Origin: CBDFGS01 sp965247255
Lineage (GTDB): Bacteria; Chloroflexota; Dehalococcoidia; Lucifugimonadales; CAUZJF01
DNA length: 64,000 nt
Assembly: GCA_965247255.1 (NCBI GenBank)
Contig: CBDFGS010000011.1
Coordinates: forward strand, 372,001-436,000
Reading direction: 5' to 3'
Shown here: in pieces, positions 8,544 through 17,707 of the stretch
Layout: each line of letters opens with the position of its first letter
Position numbering within the stretch: the first letter of the stretch is position 1
Translations under genes and position numbers: made by a program
The notes under the pieces: generated by a model
The model's database searches: none
Told to the model about the DNA's origin: nothing
What the model saw: only the letters and a program-made list of their open reading frames with translations

Positions 8544-10006
8544 ATGAGCGACAGACCCAACATCGTCTTTCTCTTCCCCGACCAGCTACGCCGCGACTTC
8601 CTTAGCTGCTACGGCGCCTCGTTCATAGACACGCCGCACATGGACGGCATCGCCGCGCAGGGCGTCCGGTACGACACAGCCTTGTCGGCGTCCCCCGTGT
8701 GCGTTCCGCGGCCAGGGCGGCGCTTCTGACGGGCATGAACGCCATCAAGAACGGCGTGACCGACAACTGGCACGCCATCAGGCCGGACTACAACCAGGTG
8801 GGGATATCGACCTGGCCCCAGATTCTTTCGGAAGCAGGCTACTACACGGCCGCGATCGGCAAGATGCACTTCTCCCCGTGGGACGCTCGCCACGGGTTCA
8901 GTCACCGGGTGATCGCCGAGGACAAACGGTGGCTGCACATCAGAGACGACTACTACACGTTCCTGAGTGAGCACGGCCTGCGGAAGATGCATGGCAACGA
9001 GCACGAGGGCTATCGTGAGAATAAGGGGGCCGTCGTCAGCCGCATACCCTGGGCCTACTCATGGGACCGCTTCGTGGGTCAGGAGGCTTGCCGCTTCATC
9101 GAAGCCTACGACGAGAGCGGGCCTTTCGCAATGATGGTGGGGTTTCCAGGTCCTCACGACCCTTACGATCCCGCCGCGGACTTCCCGCACCGGTTCGACC
9201 CGCAGGATATGCCCGACGCGATACCCCCGGTCCCCGAGGACTCGGCCGGCTTCAGGGCCAGGAATATTCGCGAGTACGCCGGTGGCAGCGCAGGTCTGGA
9301 CCTCACGGAGTTCACCGATGCGCACAAAAGGAAGATCAGGGCCCACTACGCGGGGCTGGTCAAGCAGATCGATTACGAAGTCTGCGAGATCGTCGGCACG
9401 CTGCGTACGAAGGGCATACTGGACAGTACCGCCGTAATCCTCTCCACCGACCACGGCGACCACCTGGGTGACCACGACTTGATGGGCAAAAGCACCTTCT
9501 TCGAGTCGGCAGTGCGTATCCCGCTGCTCGTTAGCGCGCCGGGGTCCGGAGGGGGCTCGGCGTCCGGGGACCTGGTGGAGCTCAGGGATATCACCGCCAC
9601 CATTCTCAGGTTAGCCGGATGCGACATCCCGCGGTATATGGACGCCCAGACGTTGCCAGGCCTTGGACTATCGGACGATCCGCCCCGCAGCTACGTATTC
9701 GGCATGCTATCGGACGGCTGGATGGCCTTCGACGGGGAGTGGAAGCTCGCCAAGTACGCCGGCGGCGAAACGCTGTTGTACAACGTCAAAGAGGACCCGG
9801 GCGAGCAGCGGAACCGCGCCCAAGACCCGGAGCTCGCACACGTTTACCGCCGCCTCGACGCCGAGCTCACCCGGGAGATCATGGACTCAGTCCGGTTCTC
9901 TGCGCACGACCGGTTGCCGGCCCCGACGACTCTGTCTGGCGACGAGGCGTTCGGCCGCGAGGGTTGGAAGTGGGACTTCCCTTCCAGCGTCGATAAGGCC
10001 CTGTAG
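8544..10006 (+). pseudogene. Sulfatase with frameshift in the formylglycine motif
   Basis: The N-terminal frame (from ATG 8544, GGAGGG upstream) opens with the arylsulfatase metal site (IVFLFPDQLRRD) and reaches SPVCVP; the rest continues one frame over as RAALLTG and runs to TAG 10006. Between CCG (ending 8708) and AGG (starting 8714) there are five bases instead of three, so the C-x-P-x-R motif whose cysteine becomes formylglycine is interrupted. Downstream sulfatase features remain, such as DHGDHLGDHDL with metal and active-site residues. If the sequence is right, the product is a 60-residue stub and a 5'-truncated protein, both inactive; a one-base sequencing error would restore about 488 residues. 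Confidence 0.8.
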
Positions 10007-10054
10007 CTGCTCTGTTAAGATCGTATTTCGGGCACGCTCCGACAGATCCAAAGA

Positions 10055-10112
10055 AGTTTCCTGTCCCCTCGCCCGCCGCCGGGAGAGGGTTAGGGTGAGG
10101 GTGAGGGCCACG
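10055..10112. repeat. Interspersed GAGAGGGTTAGGGTGAGGG repeat
   Basis: The segment CTCGCCCGCCGCCGGGAGAG followed by repeated GGGTTAGGGTGAGGGTGAGG is the type of short intergenic repeat scattered through many GC-rich genomes. It lies between the sulfatase and the promoter of the flavin oxidoreductase and could fold into a GC-rich stem. Confidence 0.5.
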
Positions 10113-10165
10113 GTGCAGCGTACGGGACGATCGAGAGCCCTCGGGGAGCCCCCCACCTACGTTGT

Positions 10166-10194
10166 TTGACACGAAGCCTACCCGTTGCTATAGT
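10166..10194 (+). promoter_or_regulatory. Promoter of the flavin oxidoreductase gene
   Basis: TTGACA at 10166-10171 and TATAGT at 10189-10194 with a 17-base spacer lie 66 bases before ATG 10261. This separates the oxidoreductase/hydrolase pair from the sulfatase unit. Confidence 0.65.
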
Positions 10195-10260
10195 GCGCTC
10201 GCCGCTCGTAGCCCTGCACTTGCCAGCGGCCTCCCTTAGCGCTTCACCGAGGGCTATGCC

Positions 10261-11496
10261 ATGAAGTTCTGCTGGTTTCACTTGATGCCCTATCGCTACC
10301 TTCCCAGCGATTTCGAGGAGAAGCACAGTAGCGTCTGGGTCGACGTGCCCAGCACGCTCTTCGACCCGGTTAAGGGCCACCAGCTCTACAACGAGTACAT
10401 GGACGAGCTGGAGTTCGCCGACGAGATGGGCTTCGACGGGATCTGCGTCAACGAGCACCACAACAACGCCTACGGCATCATGCCCGCCCCAAACGTCATT
10501 GCGGGGGCCTTGTCGCGTCGCACCTCCAGGTCCGCCATCATCGTGCTGGGCAGCAGCATCGCGCTCTACAACCCGCCGCTACGAGCAGCCGAGGAGTTCG
10601 CGATGCTGGACTGCATCACCGGCGGCCGGCTCGTGGCGGGCCTTCCCGTGGGGACGTCGCAGGACACCCTGTTCGCCTACGGCCAGGTGCCTGCCACCCT
10701 GCGAGAGAAGTATTACGAGGCGCACGACCTGGTCATACGCGCCTGGACGGAGCCGGAGCCGTTCGCTTTCAACGGCAAGTACACCCAGATACGCTACGTC
10801 AATATATGGCCGCGACCGGTGCAGAAGCCGCATCCCCCCGTCTGGATTCCCGGAGGCGGCAGCATCGAGACGTGGGGATGGACTATAGAGCACAGCTACG
10901 TCTACTGCTACCTGAGCTACAGCGGCTATCGATTCGGCAGCAGCGTGATGGACGGGTTTTGGGAGGAGGTCGCCAGACGGGGCGCCGAGCCCAACCCCTA
11001 CCGCGCCGGCTTTCTCCAGCTAGTCGCGGTGTCGGAGACCGACGAGCAGGTGGACGAGTACGCCCCCGCCATCGAGTACTTCTTCAAGAAGGCCCTTCAC
11101 ACCCCGGCCTACTTCACCGACGCCCCCGGCTACCGCACCATCAAGAGTACGAGGTCGGGACTCGGCAGCGCCTCCTACAAGAGCCGCAGACAGCAGGCAG
11201 AGGGCTTCGCCTGGAAGGACTACGTCGACAACGGCAACGTGATAGCAGGGAGTCCGGAGACGGTGAGGCAGAGGCTGCGGGAAGCCATCGAGACCTTAAG
11301 GGTGGGGCACCTGATGGTTCTGTGCCAGTTCGGCGACATGCCTCGCGAGCTTGTCTTCAAGAACACGGAGCTATTCGCCAAGGAAGTCATGCCCCATCTC
11401 CAGGACATCTGGAGTGATTACGAAGACCATTGGTGGCCAAGCCCGCTGCAGTCCGACGAGCGGGCGCAGCCCCGGCCGATCGCTCCCTCACCATAG
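10261..11496 (+). CDS. LLM-class (luciferase-like) flavin-dependent oxidoreductase
   Basis: This 411-residue protein has the bacterial luciferase-like TIM barrel that uses reduced FMN or F420. Conserved blocks include YMDELEFADEMGFDGICVNEHH near residue 45-65 (written here as one motif split over the first barrel strand), GSSIALYNPP, the GGRLVAGLPVG loop near residue 120, and PHPPVWIPGGGS in the flavin-binding region. Such enzymes oxidise or cleave organic substrates with oxygen; the substrate is unknown. It has its own promoter and is followed after 11 bases by an alpha/beta-hydrolase-fold gene, a common pairing for degrading organosulfur or cyclic compounds. Confidence 0.85.
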   Translation: MKFCWFHLMPYRYLPSDFEEKHSSVWVDVPSTLFDPVKGHQLYNEYMDELEFADEMGFDGICVNEHHNNAYGIMPAPNVIAGALSRRTSRSAIIVLGSSIALYNPPLRAAEEFAMLDCITGGRLVAGLPVGTSQDTLFAYGQVPATLREKYYEAHDLVIRAWTEPEPFAFNGKYTQIRYVNIWPRPVQKPHPPVWIPGGGSIETWGWTIEHSYVYCYLSYSGYRFGSSVMDGFWEEVARRGAEPNPYRAGFLQLVAVSETDEQVDEYAPAIEYFFKKALHTPAYFTDAPGYRTIKSTRSGLGSASYKSRRQQAEGFAWKDYVDNGNVIAGSPETVRQRLREAIETLRVGHLMVLCQFGDMPRELVFKNTELFAKEVMPHLQDIWSDYEDHWWPSPLQSDERAQPRPIAPSP

Positions 11497-11507
11497 CCGG
11501 AGATAGC

Positions 11508-12302
11508 ATGCCTCCACCGTACCGAGAGCTGCCGCTGCGTCGTCGTGGCCTCACCGCCAGGCTTATTGAGCAGGGGAGCGGCGACCCCGTTCTTTACCTG
11601 CACGGCGCCTTGCTCTCCAAGGGCTGGAGCCCGTTTCTGGAGTTGCTCTCATCTCAGTACACCGTCTTCGCCCCTCTCCAGCCGGGTTTCGAGGAGGTGG
11701 AGGGGCTGGAGAGCCTTTACGACGTCGTCGATCTGGCCCTCTACTACCTCGACCTGCTGGACGAGCTTGGGGTCGATTCCGCGAGGGTCGTCGGCCACTT
11801 TCTGGGCGGCATGGTGGCCGCGGAGATGGCGGCGCTCTCCCCGCGCAATATAGCGGCCCTCGCTCTGGCCGCCCCGGCCGGGTTCTGGCGCGAGGATGCG
11901 CCCGTTCGCGATATCTTCGTGCTGGGCGACGCCGAGATACGCGCGGAGATGTGGCATGACCCCCAGTCCGCCTCCGCCCTGGAAGCGGTGCCAGACCAGC
12001 AGACTGACGAGGAGCGGGCCGTGCGCATGACCGAGCGCGCGATCGACCTCGCGGCCGCGGGCAAGTTCCTGTGGCCCATCCCCGAGCGCGGCCTGGCTCG
12101 CCGGATCCATCGCGTCCGAGCGCCCACGCTGCTGGTGTGGGGCGACGACGACCGCATAGTGCCTCCGGTCTACGCCGACGAGTTCGCCGGTAGGCTCGAG
12201 CGCACCGAGACAGTCATCCTACCGGCGTGTGGCCACATCCCTATGTTGGAGCAGCCGGAGGAGCTAGCAGCCAAGGTAGGTGAGTTCTTCCGTAGCGTCT
12301 GA
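11508..12302 (+). CDS. Alpha/beta-hydrolase fold protein lacking the nucleophile serine
   Basis: This 264-residue protein has the alpha/beta-hydrolase layout: an oxyanion region (YLHGALLS), a nucleophile elbow, a late aspartate region (VWGDDDRIVPP) and a catalytic histidine (CGHIPMLEQPE). The elbow reads VVGHFLGGMVAAE, so the expected GHSxGG serine is phenylalanine (codon TTT instead of TCT). It would therefore be catalytically dead unless this is a sequence error. ATG 11508 is preferred (GGAG upstream) over an upstream in-frame GTG inside the oxidoreductase gene. It forms a two-gene operon with the flavin oxidoreductase. Confidence 0.8.
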   Translation: MPPPYRELPLRRRGLTARLIEQGSGDPVLYLHGALLSKGWSPFLELLSSQYTVFAPLQPGFEEVEGLESLYDVVDLALYYLDLLDELGVDSARVVGHFLGGMVAAEMAALSPRNIAALALAAPAGFWREDAPVRDIFVLGDAEIRAEMWHDPQSASALEAVPDQQTDEERAVRMTERAIDLAAAGKFLWPIPERGLARRIHRVRAPTLLVWGDDDRIVPPVYADEFAGRLERTETVILPACGHIPMLEQPEELAAKVGEFFRSV

Positions 12303-12336
12303 GAGACCGCCACGACCAGTTTGTTCGCTGCCCTGC

Positions 12337-12364
12337 GTAGGGGCGGCCCCGAGTGGCCGCCCTC
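12337..12364. repeat. GTAGGGGC-type dispersed stem-loop repeat, copy 2
   Basis: GTAGGGGCGGCC and GGCCGCCCTC pair as a stem-loop. It lies just after the hydrolase stop and before a decayed GNAT gene on the other strand, so it may serve as a terminator. Confidence 0.55.
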
Positions 12365-12367
12365 TTA

Positions 12368-12650
12368 TCAGCCCACGTCCCGAAGGTCCGGCCTGATAAC
12401 GTAGGTCAGCCGCGAGACCTCCTCGAACCCTAGCTTCTCGGCGACCCTGAGCGAAGGCGGAACGGCTCCTCAATGAGACTGTTGCTCTGAACGACTGCGG
12501 CATTGAAGTCCGGGAGGTCTCCGACTACGTAGGCCCTACATAGGCCGTATTTGAGCATATGAAGGAGAATACCGTCTCAGGTAACTCGGGCATGGCCTCG
12601 GCGAGCTCAAGGCACTCGTCCTGGGTCAACGGCCCACGAGTCACAAGCAA
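12368..12650 (-). pseudogene. Decayed GNAT N-acetyltransferase
   Basis: Three pieces in different minus-strand frames line up as one GNAT-type protein. From about 12645 one frame reads LTQDECLELAEAMPELPETV; the next frame continues with YGLCRAYVVGDLPDFNAAVV and a short SLIEEPF; a third frame ends with LRVAEKLGFEEVSRLTYVIR and stops at TGA 12368-12370. Two frame changes and an internal deletion of the acetyl-CoA binding core are implied. The C-terminal piece is a typical GNAT tail (S-x-x-V-A-E-K-L-G-F-E). It is a relic with no function expected. Confidence 0.6.
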
Positions 12651-12673
12651 ACCCCACAGCGCGGCTCGGCAGC

Positions 12674-12709
12674 TCCCCCTTTGCAAAGGGGGATTAAGGG
12701 GGATTTCCC
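12674..12709. repeat. CCCCCTTTGCAAAGGGGG interspersed repeat
   Basis: A perfect palindrome TCCCCCTTTGCAAAGGGGGA is followed by a partial copy, TTAAGGGGGATTT. This is a widely seen bacterial intergenic repeat; here it abuts the 3' end of the histidine phosphatase gene and may act as its terminator. Confidence 0.55.
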
Positions 12710-12716
12710 AACGCGC

Positions 12717-13298
12717 TCAGTTCTCAACAAGATGGTAATCGGGAGGAACGCGCAATACCTCGCAACGCGTGAAGGTCCCGTTCTCGAAGCTCAATCGGAC
12801 GCCCTCGCAGTAGCCCGCGGCGCCGCCCCAGCCACTGTGGTCGGCGTCCGGCACACTCGCGACTGCTCCGTACTCCAGGAGCCCACCGTGCGTGACGATC
12901 AACGCGCTCTGCGACTCCCCAAGTTGCTCCACGGCGCTGCGCCACAGAGTCGCCTGTAGCCGGGCGAACATTGCGCCTTGGCCACCCGACGCAACCTCAT
13001 CGGCGAACGTGGCGAAAGGAGCGGGCCAGCCGACGCCGGCTACTGGGCCGGGTCCGGACCGCCTCCTGTCCCGAAGCGCCTCCTCAGGAAGATGAGGTGC
13101 GATGGCGTCGAGCGTCTCGTGGACCTCGAACCCCATGGCGATCGCGGTTTCGATGGCCCGCGGGCTTGTGCTGGTCACCACCAGGTTGAAGGGCCCGGAC
13201 GCCTCGCCGACGAGTCTTGCGAGCGCGATGCCGTCCTGCGAGAGGTGCTCGCCCGGCTTGCGTCGCATGGAGTGTCGCCGGACTTCAAGCGTTCGCAC
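12717..13298 (-). CDS. Histidine phosphatase (phosphoglycerate mutase-like) family
   Basis: This 193-residue protein carries the phosphohistidine site near the N-terminus (VRRHSMR, H9), a conserved arginine in STSPRAIETA and the second histidine in VTHGG near residue 135. The usual RHGxR motif is modified to RHSMR but the catalytic histidine and arginine remain. Family members are small-molecule or protein phosphatases; the substrate is unknown. It lies 30 bases downstream of the phytanoyl-CoA dioxygenase on the same strand and is probably co-transcribed with it. Confidence 0.75.
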   Translation of the reverse strand: MRTLEVRRHSMRRKPGEHLSQDGIALARLVGEASGPFNLVVTSTSPRAIETAIAMGFEVHETLDAIAPHLPEEALRDRRRSGPGPVAGVGWPAPFATFADEVASGGQGAMFARLQATLWRSAVEQLGESQSALIVTHGGLLEYGAVASVPDADHSGWGGAAGYCEGVRLSFENGTFTRCEVLRVPPDYHLVEN

Positions 13299-13328
13299 GG
13301 GTCGCCTCGCGCCGCATGGCCTCTGGAC

Positions 13329-14141
13329 CTACCACCTGACCCAGTGATGGTACAGCGGCTTCACGTCCTTCGGCATAGCCTCGTAGGCTTCCCTCGGGAT
13401 GCGCGGCATCGACGGCGACGCCGTCGCCCGTGCCGTGCCCGCTTCCTCGGACATGCGCGTTCCCTCCGGCGACTCGGGGTCCAGCGGCTGGAGGTTGAGC
13501 CACCACGGCGCGTAGCACACTCTCATGGCGACGCGCGGCTCGTTCCCGTCGTGGTTCGGCTTGGCGTGCCACATCCGGCTGTCGAATATGAGCACGCTGC
13601 CCGGCTTGCCGGACACACGCATCTCCGTCGGACGCCGCTCCTTCGGGTCGACGCGATCGTCGCCCACCGGGTCGACCAGGGAGCGGTGGCTCGCCGGCAC
13701 GATGAGGGTGCCGCCCGTCTCGGCGGTGAACTCCGACAGCATCCAGATCGACGTGAGGTACATTGGCGTATCGGGGAACGGCGCCTCGATGGATGCGGCC
13801 CCACCACCGCCAAACGGCCAGTCGGTGTGCCACCCGCCGCGGCCGTCCCCCGGCTGGCGAATGATCGGCCCCGTGAACGCCACGCGCGCGAAGCGGCCCC
13901 ACACCGCCTCTAACACCGCTGCTATACGCGCATCCGCCACGTAGCTCACGAAGTCCCGGTCGACGGCGAGGAAGTTCTTGTCCCGAAGGTACGCATCGGA
14001 CTCCACCGTTTTAACGACGCTGTCCCGTACGTCGCTCACCTGCGAATCAGGAATCACCCCATCGATGATGTGCCACCCGTCCACATCGAGATGTAGCAGA
14101 ATCTCATCGACTTCCGCGGCAGGGGCTGCTTCGATCAGCAC
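13329..14141 (-). CDS. Phytanoyl-CoA dioxygenase (PhyH) family protein
   Basis: This 270-residue non-haem iron, 2-oxoglutarate-dependent dioxygenase has the metal-binding HxD at H105/D107 (GWHTDWPF) and the distal histidine at about H192 (SRMWHAKPNHDG), with a following arginine near residue 203 for 2-oxoglutarate. Family members hydroxylate lipids or small natural products; the substrate cannot be inferred. It is followed by the histidine phosphatase gene. The family is known to be expanded in marine Chloroflexota, which fits the context. Confidence 0.85.
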   Translation of the reverse strand: MLIEAAPAAEVDEILLHLDVDGWHIIDGVIPDSQVSDVRDSVVKTVESDAYLRDKNFLAVDRDFVSYVADARIAAVLEAVWGRFARVAFTGPIIRQPGDGRGGWHTDWPFGGGGAASIEAPFPDTPMYLTSIWMLSEFTAETGGTLIVPASHRSLVDPVGDDRVDPKERRPTEMRVSGKPGSVLIFDSRMWHAKPNHDGNEPRVAMRVCYAPWWLNLQPLDPESPEGTRMSEEAGTARATASPSMPRIPREAYEAMPKDVKPLYHHWVRW

Positions 14142-14259
14142 GGCGCGCCTCCTCCTGTTGGCGATCAGAGGCGGCGAGTGTATCGTCCCCCTCAGAGGTG
14201 GTCAAGGCGTGGGAACTGGAGCCACTGCGGCGATTCAGATGGATGTAGGGGAAAGCTGT

Positions 14260-14366
14260 CACCCTGAGCTTTGCGAAGGGCCTGGGGTGGTGGGCTCTGC
14301 CTGTTACCACGGCGTGGCAAGACCCCGCGCCCCAGGTCCTTCGTCTGAAGCCTCCTCAGGACTACA
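14260..14366. repeat. MITE-like inverted repeat element
   Basis: CACCCTGAGC plus GAAGGGCCTGGGG on the left (14260-14287) is mirrored by CCCCAGGTCCTTC (14330-14342) and CCTCAGGAC near 14353-14361. The arrangement is a short interspersed element with diverged arms and a core of about 40 bases, without coding capacity. It lies in the 380-base gap between the dioxygenase and the acetyltransferase; nothing else is recognised there. Confidence 0.5.
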
Positions 14367-14523
14367 CATTGGAGCAGCCTTACGATCGGAGCATCTCGCT
14401 TAGATCGTATCTGGCAAGGGCTTCTCAGATGAAAAATCGGCTCTTGCGGGGAGGGCTCTCTTTCCTTCACCCACATGAGGTAGTATCCTGAGTCGCGCCT
14501 GAGAATAAGGAGGCCTTAGCACC

Positions 14524-15663
14524 GTGCCCAAGACGCATCCCAAATCCTTGCCGCCGGGCTTCGATGGGCCGCGGGCGTGCGGCCAGTACGACCTGGCGCC
14601 CCTCCTGGACAACGCCAATCTCGTCATGAGGGTGCTGGACACGCCTCCGGGGATGCCGGTTAAGCGGCCTACCATCGGCCTCGACTGGGCGCACGTCTAT
14701 AACCACGAGAACCTGGACAACATCACGCTTGTCTCCCACATGGGACGGGTGGTCTCGTCGGTCGGCATCTTTTCGGGAGAAACGCGCACACCGCGCGGCA
14801 CAATCTCCGTCGGCGGCATCAACTGCTTCGCGACACACCCCGACTACCGGCGCCGCGGCCTTGGAGAGGCGGTCCTGCTCGCCGCTCACGAGAAGATGCG
14901 CGCCAACGGCCACCACATCGGCCTGCTCACTACGACGATCGAGGACTACTATCGCAGGTTCGGCTGGGAGTACGGAGGGTGGCGGCTCGAGTTCGTCTTC
15001 GACCGCGGCAACATCGGGCTCCTCCCCGAGCTGGCGGAGGACATCGAGGTCACGAAGGACTGGCGGCCCTACGCCGTTGAGCTGAGGGAGCTGCACGAGA
15101 GCGAGCCCATGGTGGCGCACCGCTCCCAGGAGCTGTTCGAGTCGCTCTTCGAGCGCAAGCTAGATAGCGTGTTCGTGGCCTTACGAAACGGCAGCGCCAT
15201 CGCCTACGTCGGCGCCCGGGCCAACGCGGTCCGCGAGTACGGCGGCGACGCCGAGGTGGCAGCCGCGTTACTCAGGGCCGCCTTCAGCGAGCTCGACGAC
15301 CCTGAAATCAGCGCCTCGACCTACGCGCCAGGTGAGGACCCGACATTCGGCATAAGGCTAACTACGCCCGACAGCACCGAAGGGCTGCCAGGTATGCTCG
15401 TCGAACGCGGAATCCCCAGGTCCATGCGCCTGATAGGCATGGTCCTGATCCTAGATGCGCCAGGCCTTTTCCAGGCGCTGGGCCTGAGCGACGTACACTT
15501 GGCGCGTCGCGACGGCGGCTGGAGCCTCCATCGCGGCGCCCGCGCGCTGGAGGTCACCGAGCTAGAACTAGTCAAGCTCGTGTTCGGGCCCGAGCGCTTC
15601 CCCGATTTCGCGCCGGACATATTCCCGGTAGGGTTCTTCCAGTGGCCGCTGGATATGGTATAG
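14524..15663 (+). CDS. Eis-like GNAT family N-acetyltransferase
   Basis: This 379-residue protein has the enlarged GNAT architecture of the Eis type. The N-terminal GNAT domain holds the acetyl-CoA loop (THPDYRRRGLGEAVLLAA, about residues 102-120), and a YYRRFGWEYGG segment follows. A second GNAT-like half and a C-terminal sterol-carrier-like segment fill the remainder. Such enzymes acetylate amines of aminoglycosides, peptides or polyamines; the native substrate is unknown. The start is GTG 14524, with AAGGAGG about 11 bases upstream. It is monocistronic. Confidence 0.8.
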   Translation: MPKTHPKSLPPGFDGPRACGQYDLAPLLDNANLVMRVLDTPPGMPVKRPTIGLDWAHVYNHENLDNITLVSHMGRVVSSVGIFSGETRTPRGTISVGGINCFATHPDYRRRGLGEAVLLAAHEKMRANGHHIGLLTTTIEDYYRRFGWEYGGWRLEFVFDRGNIGLLPELAEDIEVTKDWRPYAVELRELHESEPMVAHRSQELFESLFERKLDSVFVALRNGSAIAYVGARANAVREYGGDAEVAAALLRAAFSELDDPEISASTYAPGEDPTFGIRLTTPDSTEGLPGMLVERGIPRSMRLIGMVLILDAPGLFQALGLSDVHLARRDGGWSLHRGARALEVTELELVKLVFGPERFPDFAPDIFPVGFFQWPLDMV

Positions 15664-16078
15664 CGTCTGCCGTTGGCGCGAAACGTGCGACAAACAGCGA
15701 CGGGAGCCTTGAACCATGAGTGGGTCTGACTCTGATTCTCCCTGTAAAGACGGGGTGGGAGTCGAACACCTCTGTTGAAGAGATTACTGCCTGATCTGAT
15801 CCCTTTGCACACAACTGTTGACGGGACCTTGATCGACGAGAAGAACTCCTATCGAGTGTATTGTTTTGACTGGGCGGGCGTTGCGACGAATCCTACGAGG
15901 ATGCCACGTGCCGAGGTTGGTACAAGTTTGCAGGGAATACCGCCATAGACTGCCACGGCGCCTTCGTGAAGGGTATGCGCCGATTCAGGCGCGGCGGTTC
16001 GCCGACTCAATCGGCCGACGCACGGCATGTCCTCTGTGGAATTAGGAAACGCCCCGAACGGGGAGTGGGAGGGCAGTG
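15664..16078. other. Intergenic stretch without a supported gene
   Basis: Frames in this 415-base gap lack ribosome sites and domains. I see no strong promoter or terminator beyond GC-rich stems such as CGCCCCGAACGGGG near 16048 just before the CNNM gene. Confidence 0.4.
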
Positions 16079-17350
16079 ATGATGGGGACAAATCTGACTG
16101 AGTTGGCCATCCTCGTGGTGTGTGTGTTTCTCTCGGCCTTCTTCTCCAGCTCCGAGGCCGCGTTCCTATCGGTCCAAAAGACCACGAGACTCGCCCACCT
16201 GGTGAAGGCCGACGTGCCGGCGGCGGTTCGGGTCGCACGGATGCTAGATGAGCCTGGCCGGCTGCTGTCAACAATCCTCCTTGGCAACAACCTGGTCAAT
16301 GTGGCCTTTACGGCCCTTGTCACCGTCCTGATCCTCGACTTGGTCAAGGACGAGGGCACCGGCCTGCTGGTGGCGACGGCCGTAGGCACGGCGACCCTGC
16401 TCGTATTCGGAGAGATCCTGCCCAAGACCTTAGCCATTCGCTTTTCTTTGGACATGGCCATGCTGTTCACACGCCCGTTGAGGGCCGTTGAGTTGATGCT
16501 CTTACCTCTCGTGGTGGTACTACAGCGCGCCACCCGGATCGCTGATATAGGCAGACATGCTGAGGAAGCCGACGTCTCCATCACCGAGGCCGAGCTTCGC
16601 ACCCTCATCGACATCGGCGAGGAGGAGGGGCAGTTCGAGTCCGATGAGGCCGAGCGACTGGAGCGCGTGTTTCGCTTTGGGGACACTCAGGTTCGAGAAG
16701 TGATGACCCCGCGAACCGAGATTGTTTTCTTAGGGCGCGGTGCCACCCTCGGAGAGTTCCTGGACATCTATCTCGATCACTCCCATACACGATTTCCCGT
16801 CTACAAGGAGTCCACGGACGATATCGTGGGTGTTCTCTCTATCAAGGACGTCCTCAAGGCCATGTCCTCCAAGGCGATCGCCCGTGACGAAGCTGTCACC
16901 GCCGTCATCAGGGACGTCTATTTCGTCCCGGAGACCAAGAAGGTCACCGAGCTGTTCGACGAGTTGCGAATGTCGGGCAACCAAATGGCGATAGCCATCG
17001 ATGAGTTCGGCGGCGTCGCAGGACTTGTAACCCTCAAGAGTCTACTCGAGGAGGTGTTGGGCCGCGTCGGTGAGGAAGGAGTTGGCCCGGAGGAGGAGTA
17101 CGAGGCCCTCGGTGAAGACACCTTTCGGGTCGACGGTGGAATGAGCACCTCGGAGGCCGTAGAACAGCTTGAGATCGACCTGCCCGAAGGTGATTATGAG
17201 ACGGTCGCCGGATTTGTTCTCGAGGTACTGGGACATATTCCTACTCAGGGCGAGCGGTTCGAGTACGGTGACTTGAAGGTTGAGGTCACGCGGATGCGAC
17301 GCGCGAGAATAGAGACTATCAAGCTAACCAAGACTGAGCGCTCAAAGTGA
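16079..17350 (+). CDS. CNNM/CorC-type membrane protein with CBS domains
   Basis: This about 423-residue protein belongs to the HlyC/CorC (CNNM) family linked to magnesium or cobalt handling. An N-terminal CNNM transmembrane domain (about residues 1-160, with FSSSEAAFLSV and the GEILPKTLA segment) is followed by a paired CBS domain (VMTPRTEIVFL near residue 210 and VGVLSIKDVL) and a C-terminal CorC_HlyC domain (RVDGGMSTSEAVEQL). It sits in the cytoplasmic membrane. ATG 16079 is chosen for the GGAGGG eight bases upstream; 16076 and 16082 are alternatives. It is transcribed alone. Confidence 0.88.
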   Translation: MMGTNLTELAILVVCVFLSAFFSSSEAAFLSVQKTTRLAHLVKADVPAAVRVARMLDEPGRLLSTILLGNNLVNVAFTALVTVLILDLVKDEGTGLLVATAVGTATLLVFGEILPKTLAIRFSLDMAMLFTRPLRAVELMLLPLVVVLQRATRIADIGRHAEEADVSITEAELRTLIDIGEEEGQFESDEAERLERVFRFGDTQVREVMTPRTEIVFLGRGATLGEFLDIYLDHSHTRFPVYKESTDDIVGVLSIKDVLKAMSSKAIARDEAVTAVIRDVYFVPETKKVTELFDELRMSGNQMAIAIDEFGGVAGLVTLKSLLEEVLGRVGEEGVGPEEEYEALGEDTFRVDGGMSTSEAVEQLEIDLPEGDYETVAGFVLEVLGHIPTQGERFEYGDLKVEVTRMRRARIETIKLTKTERSK

Positions 17351-17440
17351 GGTAAACGAGGTTTGGTTCCAAATGAGAGGAGACCAGCCGATCAATGGAG
17401 GGGAGACGTTCTTGTGGAGGAGGCCACCGCTTGTCCGCGT

Positions 17441-17707
17441 TTACACCCTTAGTGACGTAACCTCGGTACTCCCCTGATAGACCCGTATACCAACTGTAAA
17501 ATCACCACAGGAAACATCCCAATCGACGTTGGCTGCGGCTTGCACATGACAATAACTCCCATCGAATGACAGCGCATTGCCGCTCTTCCCAACGACGAAG
17601 GTAGCTCCGGAAAGCGTGCTGCTTTGGATGTGGCCAAAGGTGTGGCTGGCCAAAGAGCCGGAGCTATAGAAGCACGCTGGCAATCTTCGTCCCGAATTAC
17701 ACTTCAC
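17441..17707 (-). pseudogene. LamG-like domain fragment
   Basis: The frame encodes part of a concanavalin-A-like (LamG) fold: a GATFVVGKSGNALSFDG strand pair followed by DFTVGIRVY, as seen in secreted carbohydrate-binding proteins. The signal peptide and remaining strands are missing and the C-terminal end is out of family register. It is likely a relic. The surrounding gap 17351-18079 holds no other supported gene. Confidence 0.4.

Noticed and set aside
12978..13913. Plus-strand frame of 311 codons
   Set aside because: It spans the antisense of the phosphatase and dioxygenase genes and has only Arg/His-rich shadow composition.
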